Assembly (NCBI GenBank): GCA_905221605.1 | Contig: CAJNDS010001757.1 | Span: forward strand, 403,001 to 437,500 | Length of the DNA: 34,500 nucleotides | Source: Symbiodinium natans | Lineage: Eukaryota > Sar > Dinophyceae > Suessiales > Symbiodiniaceae | Reading direction: 5' to 3' | Shown: one piece after another, positions 10,235-21,100 of the stretch | Layout of the letters: each line of letters begins with the position of its first letter | Numbering within the stretch: position 1 is the first letter of the stretch | The notes under the pieces: model-generated | The model's input: the letters and a program-made list of their open reading frames with translations, nothing else | What the model was told of the DNA's origin: nothing | Database searches by the model: none | Position numbers and translations under genes: made by a program

Positions 10235-11578
10235 CTGGCAATTTGGCTCCAACATCTGAAGATAGTAACACATACTCTGCGTGGCGTCCGCGTGAGCTAG
10301 CCTGTCCTTTCTTTAGGAGTTCGGCTCCTTTCATCGCTTGTCTTACCACAGGTCTCTTTCGGTGGCCCGTACTCAGCAGCCAGCACATGTACCATCCTCA
10401 GACGCCAGAGCCGCCTTGCCCCAGCAAGTGCCCATACAAACCACTCACCAGACAGTGAGAGCCAACATCTTCAAACAACCTCCAGCGGCCGTGCCGCGAG
10501 GACCTAAACATCTGCAAGGTTCCGCCTTGTCTGTGTGCACGGACAGACCCCAGCCCTTGCAGGAGACGTGGATGTAAACAAAAGCAGGCCTGCCATGTCC
10601 AGCAGGCTGATTACCATTGGTTGCCTTCAGATGGGAAAAGCGCGAAGTTCGGGTAACCTCCATCTGAATCCTTTCCGGCCAATACCAACCCTTACAAACC
10701 CTCAGCACGGAGCGAGGCCGAAGGAGGCTTCTTGGACTATTGGTTTTCCGGGGAGCAGCCACCACCAGCTGCTCTTCAACTTGCACTGCGCCGCACCACA
10801 GTCCTACTGCAAGTTCCTTGGCAACGGTTTCTCAGTAGCACCAGTCAATGAGCTTTACGACACTGATGCCTCTGGTTATTTATGTCCAGGCAGATCCACC
10901 AGGGTTGGGCCAAATCTTTTCTACCTGATTCTACCTGCGAAGAAAATCCTGTTGTGCTCAGCTTGCAGATCCCCGAAAACCTGCAAGCTTGGGCTCGAGC
11001 ACACCGCAATTGTTCGGGACACTCCTGTCGCCACTGCAAGGATGCCTCTTGCAGTGCGACGTTGGCCTGCACTGTCTGCAGCGTGCCTGGCCGTTTCCCC
11101 CCGTGTTTCGGTCTCACCTTCGTTTTCCACACAAGTGAGCGAGGAACCCAAACTCACCTTCAGCACAGCCCTCAATCCAAATGAGGGTCGGTGGGTTTTG
11201 CTCACCCAGAGACAGCAGGAATCTCTGGTGAGCAACAGGCTTGCGTCACCCCTCAAGCAATGCGAGGCTGCAACTCTCACTGTGACCCAGAGCAGACTGT
11301 AGGCCACAAGGTTCCCTCAGCAACGCGAGGACGAAAAGCTTCCCTCTAGCGAAGCGAGGCCGAAAACTGTGCACTCACGCCCTTCGTCGACGGCAGCAGT
11401 TGGCGGGCCGCCGCTCTATGACAGCTTAGCCGGTCAGCCGGCCTACGAGCAAACACAGTTTTGCCAGGCCTCAAAACGGAACCTACCCTTAGTTACAAGC
11501 CCCAGGGCCAGCCACAACGGCACTAAAGACGCTCTCTACCTGAGCACCCCACCGGGGTTGAGCCGAAACCTTGAGCCA
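10235..11578. repeat. Module I, copy 5
   Basis: Full-length module I ending at CTTGAGCCA. It is followed by the alternative boundary string GACAGGAACTTTC instead of GTGAATTTTC, and then by module B. Confidence 0.85.
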
Positions 11579-13094
11579 GACAGGAACTTTCGTCTGCACG
11601 CTGCGAGGCGTAGCCACCCGAAGGGGCTGTGGGTTCAAGTGAAACAAAACTTACTAAAACTGTGGGGTGAAACTGCCGGTAAGTTCCCCCTCTCATTCCT
11701 TGTCCTCGGTTTTGACGTACCGCTACCCTCAACCGAAGTGAGGCCGGAATGTCCTTTTGACCAAGTCGTTGCCATTGGCTTGAAGACTTTGGCCAAGGCA
11801 AATTGCCTGTATGCTTGCACATTCTCTGTGTTGTCTATTCGGGAGGCGATCCATGCCCTCGTTCGTGGAGGCCGCTATCCCTCACCGAATGGAGGTCATT
11901 CCTTTAGACCCAGATGCTCGTTCTACGAGCCTCATTGCATGTCCTGAGTGCTTCCATCCACCCCTCAACCGTAGTGAGGCCGGACATGTCTTCAAACCAG
12001 GTCATGGCCCAAGGCTTCATGGACTCTGGTTACGGTGGCTGCCTCTTGCATGCACAGGGCATACTTCCTGTGGCTTTTGCCGGGAGGTGATCCATGCCCT
12101 CCGATTCTCAGAGGCCGCTATCCCTCTACCGGCGGGGTGGTCAATCCCCATACATAGACCGTTCCATATTGATTGAGGCCATTCTGCACTTTCTCGTCAT
12201 CTCACCTTGACGGATCCATGCCCTCGATTCACACATCTCCAACAAGCCAAGCAGGAGGAACAGGTGAAGTACCTGCCCAAACATACCCCTTTTTAGGCTG
12301 GAGGACGCTAAGCGACCGAAATCGCCGCTACGCACCGGTGACCCCACGCCACACACCTTCAACAGGTGGCCGGTACAGGCGCCTGACAGGGGGCCGGGCA
12401 AGGTGCCGACAACCAGGTCAAACCCACCCTGCCTGTGAGGATATTATGTACGAGGCCGCTATCCATTGTGAGACTTGACATTCTCCAATCCAGCCGTAGC
12501 CATTGTTCCAAAGACAGTCGGCTGGCTCTCTTGTTTGCCACCAAAACTCCATACTCTCACTTGGGAGTCGATTACCCTCAACCGAAGTGAGGCCCACTCT
12601 GCGACCACGGGTTAGCTGCATGCTTGGTCCTTGTGGGCATTTCTGAAAGCAGTGACAACGAATCCTCCACGGAGTACGTCCCGGCTAATCCAGGGTTCTC
12701 AGCAGCTCCGGTGTTCTCGCACTTACTAACCGTGCCTTGCTGTTCTCCCCAGAATCGCCCTGGCTTTCTCGCACTTACTTACCAGTCGACGTATTCCTCA
12801 CCACAAAGTTCACTGCCTTTGGGACTCGAGGCTTCTCCAGTGCAATGCTGGTTCCTGCCCTTTGCTGGCCTCCATGCCTGGCCAGTGTCCCTCATCCATA
12901 TTCTGGAGTTTGCTCTTTATAGCTCACATTCCCTCAGACCAAAGTCGAGGCCGAATGTTGCTTTGTTTGATTGAGCTCTGCTGGGCTGCGGTTGTACCTA
13001 TCAATTGCTCCGACACACCGGCACCGCGGAGTCTATGCTTCAAGCTGCTTTACCGCTTTGCGCCCAGTAGCATCAGCCGTCCAAGCTGCATGCA
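11579..13094. repeat. Module B, 3'-truncated copy 3
   Basis: The first 1.5 kb of module B with small indels, for example within 11950-12180. It stops at CTGCATGCA and is joined to CTAAAAATTACC of module II at 13094/13095, so the downstream half of B is missing. Confidence 0.8.
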
Positions 13095-13804
13095 CTAAAA
13101 ATTACCTCGCTTGAGGTGTTGCGTTCTCAGCTAGGCCCTCTCTCAGCTGCAACCCTCAGCACTCGCGAGGCCGAACTTTGCCCTCCGCATGCATTGCTGT
13201 TGAGGCACTTGTTGTGGCATCAGCCTCCGTAAGTTTGGCAATCCCCACTCAGCACTGGATGTTCGAGGCATATTCCTCAGCGCATGCGAGGCCGCAAAGT
13301 AAAACACGTGAGGTATGAAAGACTGCTACTCCAGGTTCGTCCGCAGCTCCGGCTTTCTCGCACTTACTAACCGTGCCTTGCAGCCTCCCCCAAAGTAGCG
13401 TCACCCTGGCTTTCTCGCTCTTACTCGCCAGTTGACCAATAATGCATCTCACGCGGTTGCTTCATGGTAAACTGCAGCTCGAGGTCCCGGCGTTCTCGCT
13501 CTTACTAACCCGGACCGACACTGCAGAGAAGCATTGACTGTTGTTCCCTCAGCGGAGGCGAGGCCGAACAACCATTCCGCTGCATCTGCGCAGCCACCCT
13601 CAGCTCCTCACTGAGCCAGGGCTATCTCTAGACAGAGTTCCCTTGCTGGCAAGCCCTCTATCTCTTTGTGACCCCCGCCCCCGCGGTGCCACGTATAAGC
13701 AGCTGCTCCGCGTGTCTTAGGACCACAGTTTTCATTCGGATTTGTTGTTGTAGGCCTTCCAGTGCTTGAGGCCGAATCCAAACACCACATCTCACGTCAC
13801 ACGG
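13095..13804. repeat. Module II, 5'-truncated copy 5
   Basis: Module II from CTAAAAATTACCTCGC onward, lacking about 90 bp at its start. It carries a few indels, including an extra CCCCCG near 13677. It leads into a module I start at 13805. Confidence 0.8.
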
Positions 13805-15150
13805 CGAGGCAATTTGGCTCCAACATCTGAAGATAGTGACACATACTCTGCGTGGCGTCCGCGTGAGCTAGCCTGTCCTAGAGTTTAGGAGTTCGGCTCC
13901 TTTCATCGCTTGTCTTACCACAGGTCTCTTTCGGTGGCCCGTACTCAGCAGCCAGCACATGTACCATCCTCAGACGCCAGAGCCGCCTTGCCCCAGCAAG
14001 TGCCCATACAAACCACTCACCAGACAGTGAGAGCCAACATCTTCAAACTACCTCCAGCGGCCGTGCCGCGAGGACCTAAACATCTGCAAGGTTCCGCCTT
14101 GTCTGTGTGCACGGACAGACCCCAGCCCTTGCAGGAGACGTGGATGTAAACAAAAGCAGGCCTGCCATGTCCAGCAGGCTGATTACCATTGGTTGCCTTC
14201 AGATGGGAAAAGCGCGAAGATCGGGTAACCTCCATCTGAATCCTTCCGGCCAATACCAACCCTTACAAACCCTCAGCACGGAGCGAGGCCGAAGGAGGCT
14301 TTCTTGGACTATTGGTTTTCCGGGGAGCAGCCACCAACAGCTGCTCTTCAACTTGCACTGCGCCGCACCACAGTCCTACTGCAAGTTCTTTGGCAACAGT
14401 TTCTCAGTAGCACCAGTCAATGAGCTTTACGACACTGATGCCGCTGGTTATTTGTGTCCAGGCAGATCCACCAGGGTTGGGCCAAATCTTTTCTTCCTGA
14501 TTCTACCTGCGAAGAAAATCCTGTTGTGCTCAGCTTGCCGATCCCCGAAAACCTGCAAGCTTGGGCTCGAGCACACCGCTATTGTTCGGGACACTCCTGT
14601 CACCACTGCAAGGATGCCGCTTGCAGTGCGACGTTGGCCTGCACTGTCTGCAGCGTGCCTGGCCGTTTTCCCCCCGTGTTTCGGTCTCACCTTCGTTTTC
14701 CACACAAGTGAGCGAGGAACCCAAACTCACCTTCAGCACAGCCCTCAATCCAAATGAGGGTCGGTGGGTTTTGCTCACCCAGAGACAGCAGGAATCTCTG
14801 GTGAGCAACAGGCTAGCGTCACCCCTCAAGCAATGCGAGGCTGCAACTCTCACTGTGACCCAGAGCAGACTGTAGGTCACAAGGTTCCCTCAGCAACGCG
14901 AGGACGAAAAGCTACCCTCCAGCGAAGCGAGGCCGAAAACTGTGCACTCACGCCCTTCGTCGACGGCAGCAGTTGGCGGGCCGCCGCTCTATGACAGCTT
15001 AGCCGGTCAGCCGGCCTACGAGCAAACACAGTTTTGCCCGGGCCTCAAAACGGAACCTACCCTTAGTTACAGCCCCAGGGCCAGCCACACGGCACTAAAG
15101 ACGCTCTCTACCTGAGCACCCCACCGGGGTTGAGCCGAAACCTTGAGCCA
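13805..15150. repeat. Module I, copy 6
   Basis: Full-length module I with slightly more substitutions and single-base indels than copies 1-5. It ends at CTTGAGCCA with the GACAGGAACTTTC boundary and continues into module B. Confidence 0.85.
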
Positions 15151-16739
15151 GACAGGAACTTTCGTCTGCACGCTGCGAGGCGTAGCCACCCGAAGGGGCT
15201 GTGGGTTCAAGTGAAACAAAAGCTTACTAAAACTGTGGGGTGAAACTGCCGGTAAGTTCCCCTCTCATTCCTTGTCCTCGGTTTTGACGTACCGCTACCC
15301 TCAACCGAAGTGAGGCCGGAATGTCGTTTTGACCAAGTCGTTGCCAGTGGCTTGAAGACTTTGGCCAAGGCAATTGCCTGTATGCTTGCACATTCTCTAT
15401 GTTGTCTATTCGGGAGGTGATCCATGCCCTCTTCGTGGAGGCCGCTATCCCTCAACCGAATGGAGGTCAATTCCTGTAGACCCAGATGCTCGTTCTACGA
15501 GTCTCATTGCATGTCCTGAGTGCTTCCATCCACACCCCTCAACCGTAGTGAGGCCGGACATGTCTTCAAACCAGGTCATGGCCCAAGGCTTCATGGACTC
15601 TGGTTACGGTGGCTGCCTCTTGCATGCACAGGGCATACTTCCTGTGGCTTTTGCCGGGAGGTGATCCATGCCCTCCGATTCTCAGAGGCCGCTATCCCTC
15701 TACCGGCGGGGTGGTCAATCCCCATAGACCGTTCCATATTGATTGAGGCCCAATTCTGCACTTTCTCGTCATCTCACCTTGACGGATCCATGCCCTCGAT
15801 TCACACATCTCCAACACGAGCCAAGCAGGAGGAACAGGTGAAGTACCTGCCCAAACATACCCCTTTTTAGGCTGGAGGACGCTAAGCGACCGAAATCGCC
15901 GCTACGCACCGGTGACCCCACGCCACACACCTTCAACAGGTGGCCGGTACAGGCGCCTGACAGGGGGCCGGGCAAGGTGCCGACTACCAGGTCAAACCCA
16001 CCCTGCCTGTGAGGATATTATGTACGAGGCCGCTATCCATTGTGAGACTTGACATTCTCCAATCCAGCCGTAGCCATTGTTCCAAAGACAGTCGGCTGGC
16101 TCTCTTGTTTGCCACCAAAACTCCATACTCTCACTTGGGAGTCGATTACCCTCAACCGAAGTGAGGCCCACTCTGCGACCACGGGTTTGCTGCATGCTTG
16201 GTCCTTGTGGGCATTTCTGAAAGCAGTGACAACGAATCCTCCACGGAGTACGTCCCGGCTAATCCAGGGTTCTCAGCAGCTCCGGTGTTCTCGCACTTAC
16301 TAACCGTGCCTTGCTGTTCTCCCCAGAATCGCCCTGGCTTTCTCGCACTTACTTACCAGTCGACGTATTCCTCACCACAAATTCACTGCCATTGGGACTC
16401 GAGGCTTCTCCAGTGCAATGCTGGTACCTGCCCTTTGCTGGTCTCCATGCCTGGCCAGCGTCCCTCATCCATATTCTGGAGTTTGCACTTTATAGCTCAC
16501 ATTCCCTCAGACCAAAGTCGAGGCCGAATGTTGCTTTGTTTGATTGAGCACTGCTGGGCTGCGGTTGTACCTATCAATTGCTCCGACACACCGGCACCGC
16601 GGAGTCTGTGCTTCAAGCTGCTTTACCGCTTTGCGCCCAGTAGCATCAGCCGTGCAAGCTGCATGCAGTGCTTCCAGAGTCTTCAAGACTCAATTCCGGC
16701 AGACCAATAAGTGCCCGGCCTGCCCATTCCATCATTCTT

Positions 16740-16896
16740 CCCTCAGCTGATGCGAGGCCGGAACATCATGCACCTTCTTCATCAGCGAGGCGTTTTCGCA
16801 ACCCTTCTGTTGTTCCCTCAGCCGTGGCGAGGCCGAACCATCCATTCCCTCAGCCGAGGCGAGGCCGAACCTTTACTCCAGCATAGCGAGGCCGAA
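16740..16896. repeat. Hairpin cluster, B copy 4
   Basis: Same five-motif cluster as 5916-6072. In the third motif the loop TT becomes GT while the GCC/GGC stem stays the same. Confidence 0.65.
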
Positions 16897-17099
16897 ACTG
16901 CCCTTGCATAGCCTCACATGGCATCTCCGCTGGTTTCACGGGTTCTGGATTGTGCTGCGAGGGTATGTTGATCACCCTCATTCCGGCAAGCTCAGCCTGC
17001 ATTCGGGTTTGCCCTCACATGGCCCTTAATGGCGAGGCTGTGCTCGCAATTCAATCCACTTCCACTTGCCTGGTTACTGGCCGGCGACGTTTCATCACC

Positions 17100-17570
17100 T
17101 CAAAGGAGCATCCATTCCTCATCATCTTCCGACAAGGCCAGCATCCTTCTCGACACATCAGGGCCATACACCATAATCACCAGCCTACCCAGGTACCTGA
17201 TTTCACGTCCGCTGCCATCAATCATCAGGGATGGGTTTGTGGGATCGACATAGAAATCGATGTTCCAAAGCCTCGCATCCTCACAGCATCGGAAATCCCG
17301 GAGCTGCAGGTGGAGGTTAGCTGCATTCAGGCTTCTTTGGACATTCCAATTCCCACAGCTGCCCCAGGCTATGTTGCCTCTCCTGGTGCGACGGACGAAG
17401 TGGATACGATATGACTGCGACAGTTCCAGGAAAAGCCCTTCACGACGCTCCTGGTGTGACCATGCAAATACACAGCACGCAATTGCCGGCATGATCCGTC
17501 GCTCTCCGTCTGCCTTGCAGCAAGTCTCTTTGGCGTGTGGCACACTGTCCAGGGCACTGTGGACGGCCAC
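17100..17570 (-). other. Open frame in module B copy 4 (homologue of 6280-6750)
   Basis: Second copy of the 156-codon frame, also opening on GTG and without stops. Two residues differ near the N-terminal part (T to I, G to E). The family is unknown and coding status doubtful. Confidence 0.25.
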
Positions 17571-17708
17571 TCTGGTCGCCGATAGCTCACGAGCGGAAAT
17601 CTGCGGTTGAGACGGGGCCCTGTTCCAACAAAGGAAGTTAAGGCCTCGGAACCCTCTTCGCTCGCACAGGTCTGCTATCTTCTTGCACCTCAGTTCCAGG
17701 AGGTGTTT

Positions 17709-17844
17709 CCCTCAACCGTGGTGAGGCCGAACTATGTTGTCCCTCCGAGCGAGGCCGAAGACTTTCCACAATCCTCAGCTTAGGCGAGGCCGACAACACC
17801 CTCAGCAGCGAGGTCAAAAGTTCCCTCAGCACTCGGCGAGGCCG
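17709..17844. repeat. Second hairpin cluster, B copy 4
   Basis: Same five-motif cluster as 6889-7024, with one change outside the stems (GAGGTCGAA to GAGGTCAAA). Confidence 0.65.
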
Positions 17845-18000
17845 TACACAGGCAGCTATGTGGCTGGCAGAACTACCGAGCAAACACAGTGGTTTCGGTT
17901 TGAGTCCTGTTGGAGCCCACCCTTAGGTACAGACTCCAGGCCACCGATCCGCTCTCTACCTGCGCACCCCACCGGGGTTGAGCCGAGACTTGAGCCAGAC

Positions 18001-18011
18001 AGGAACTTTCA
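18001..18011. repeat. Left copy of an 11-bp direct repeat bracketing the retrotransposon
   Basis: AGGAACTTTCA here and at 27043-27053. The left copy overlaps the normal module boundary string GACAGGAACTTTC. It could be a target-site duplication, but 11 bp is longer than the usual 5 bp of copia elements. Confidence 0.35.
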
Positions 18012-18128
18012 CACCCCCGCTTGGACTGTGATGCCTCAGAGCCACGCACTTCTTCACAGCTCGGTGTTTCCAGTGCTTAAACATCTCATCCCAGGCAAAG
18101 TCCGAAAGCGAGCACTCCTACTGCCGAC
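18012..18128 (-). other. Retrotransposon 3' flank
   Basis: About 117 bp between the polyprotein stop and the array. I could not match it to the leader at 26619-27042, so no 3' LTR is supported. The element may be truncated here, or it may be a processed copy without LTRs. Confidence 0.4.
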
Positions 18129-21100
18129 CTAAGAAGGTGTTCCTACAAGACCTAACGTGACTTTCGCAGCACGCAAAAGAGCTCTACCCAGTTTAGTCGG
18201 ATAGATACCTGTTTCTTCGACACTAGCAAGTGAAACATGCTGATGACTTTTGTCACAGGGCTTTCCAGAGAAGATTTCACTCCACTCCTCTCGGTTTGTA
18301 GCAAAGAACCACCGCTTAAAGACCCCGTCGAAGGCACAACGGTCCACAACCCTTCCAAAGTTCAGACCAAGGCGCTTCTTTTCTTTCAGATAACTTTCCT
18401 CCTTCCAAAGACCACAGTTCTTTGGCCATTCCTGGGTAACCAGGATCTCTTTGCAGCGGTCCTCCAGAAGTCGTCCTAAAGCTTTCCAAGATGCAACATG
18501 CTTCTTGACCTGCTCTCGCCACCGATGTCGAAACTTCGGGCGATGCCAGTTCTTAAAGCGGTAGCTACATCCAGCGGTACACGGGGAAGCTATGTGGACA
18601 TAGATCTGGGGCGGTTTCCTACTCAACAGACACAGCAAGACCTCTCCTAGAAACATTTGAGTACTCTTGCTTAAGAAGTCTTCTTTCTCAGTTATGCCTA
18701 TATATGCTACTCGGTCACGAGCACACGCTCGGCACAACGCACTGTCCGTTGAACAAAACACCTCGATCACAAGCAGAGGAACAGATCCCAACGCAAGGTC
18801 TCTTGCCACTGGCTCGTACTTCGCCAGGTTTGTCGGGATTTTTTCAAGCTTTTCACATACTTCTTCAAGTTCTTCCATTCGTTCACGAAGGTGTTCAGGA
18901 ACTACAAGACCCTGAAGGTCTTCTTCACACACTCTTTCCAGTCCACACGCAACCAGCAAATGCTCAAGCAACAACTCCTCAGGAGATTTCGTAAGTCCAT
19001 CGGCTGGATTCCGTTCTCCACTGATGAAGCTTAGAATCAGCCTTTCCAGGTGGACTAGCTCTTGAAGATAGCGATGACGAAGCTCCAGGTGCCGAACACG
19101 GCGTAACAACCCCGTCATTTTGCTAATCGACAAAGCGGCTTCCGAATCCGAAGCCAGGTGAATCGGAAACTCACCGGTCTCTCCTTTGGGCATTCCATAC
19201 AGGAGCGTTTCCATGAGCAAAGACAAGTACACCGACTCTTTGGCTGCCTCAGTCAGGGCTGCCAATTCGGCCTCCGCCGAACTCAACGCGGTCACCGACT
19301 GTTTCCGCGAGAAAGTTTTGATCATGATGCCATGCCACTTCACGATAGCACCAGACACAGAGCAAATGTTCCATGACGCATCCACAAAGCCAGAGAGCAT
19401 GGTTTCCGAAGCGCAGCAAGGATACTCCAACGCTTCTGCCGAAAATCGCTGAAGGTACTCAGGCAAAGCCATCACCCAGCGAACCACGCGTCTCAAGCAA
19501 GCTTCTGCCTGGCTATCTGGGTCACTCTGATACCGGCCCAGAAATCCTACCGGGTAGGACAAATGCGGCAACGTCAGGCTTGCCCACATCAACTTACCAA
19601 GCACACGTCTATAGCGTTCATACGCCTCAGTGCTGATAGGTGTTCCAGCCTCCTTCTTCCGGTACTCCCTCTCGAGGTTTCCCAGCACTGGTTTCACACC
19701 TTTTCCGCTAATGCCAAACTCTTCTCCAAGCGACTTCAAGTACCCCGGCTTCAGGCCAAAGAACACAGGCCCGTGCTCAGTGGTTCGGGCGATCACTCGA
19801 CCCAAGAACTCGAGCTGCCCAGTCTTGCCAGGTTCTAGAAGCCCTGTCTGCTTCATTTTATAGATCTTCGCTAGCTTAGCGTACAGATCCTTGGCAACTG
19901 GCGGATTCTGGGAAAAGATGATGAGATCGTCAACATACACTAACACCAAGGTCAGCGCACCATCCTTCTCAAGCCGGTGATGCACAGTAGGGTCGGCAGT
20001 CTCACCAAACCCAAACTGCTTACGCAGCGTGCTTGTAAACTCTAGGTACCAACTCAGTGGTCCTACTCTCAAGCCATTCATGGCTTTGTGTAGCTGCGCA
20101 AACAGCGGCTTGTTCTCCTCATCATACATCCCATTCGGAAACCGGATACACTCTACTCCCTGCACAGGCGCTTGCATGAAGGCAACGCTCACATCTGCTG
20201 ACAACAAGGTGCCACCTCTGACAGCATGAATAGCAAGGACACCCCTCAAGGCTTCCAAAGACGTGGTGGGGGAATATATCCCATCAGCTAGAGGATTGGA
20301 TCCAAATGCATAGTCTCTCACAACAAGACGAGCACGAACTCGTTCAGGGTTCGTGGCCGACGGTTTCGAAGTCAGAACCCACCTAGTCGTATGGATTCTC
20401 CGTGTAGCTCGTTTACGGGCCTCAGCTTCTCCTATAATCGTAGCTACACCAAAAGCATCAAGTTCTGAGAGCTCGAGTCTCATACCTTCTTCAAGATGCT
20501 TACGAGGCAAAACCTTGCCAGAAACTTCGCAAACCGCATTGTCCGGGACATGGACCCAAATCTTCTTTCCACCAAACTTCATACGGAACCACTCTTTGAC
20601 ATTATCTCCCTTACGGATTTTTGTCGTTACTCTCAAGTCAGGCCCATCAAAGAGTTGCCTAAGGCCATGCTCATAGAGCCACGTCAGGCCCTCTTCCATG
20701 GCATCGTCTTCTCCTGGATCCATAGGGGCGTCGAGGTCCTCAAGACCTACGCCTCCGGGAGGCTCAACCTCCATGCCTGTTTCTTCAGGCACGTCCGAAA
20801 AATCCGGAGAATACCCATCCAACTCTCCTTCTTCTTCCATTGCTTCAGGGCCCTCAAGAGCAGGTGGTTCGGTGCGTTCAACAGGAAACTCAAGACTTCC
20901 TTCAGGGATATTTGGGGAATCAAGCGGCGGACTCGGACCATCGATTGGAACATCGAACTTGATGGGTCTTTCAGGGTCTTCCTTATTACCTCGAAGGTCA
21001 CGCAAAGCAGCTTTGTCAAACTCCACTGGATCTTTGGCACGAAAAGAGCTGAAGATTTCCAAACGAGGGGGCTTTCCAATACCTATTGGAACAAAGACCC

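Larger units (their letters stand above)
15151..18010. repeat. Module B, complete copy 4
   Basis: Full module B collinear with 4324-7178. Its terminal CTTGAGCCA is followed by GACAGGAACTTTC (17998-18010). Elsewhere that string is followed by GTCTGCACGCTGCG, but here it is followed by unrelated sequence leading into the retrotransposon. The array ends here. Confidence 0.85.
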
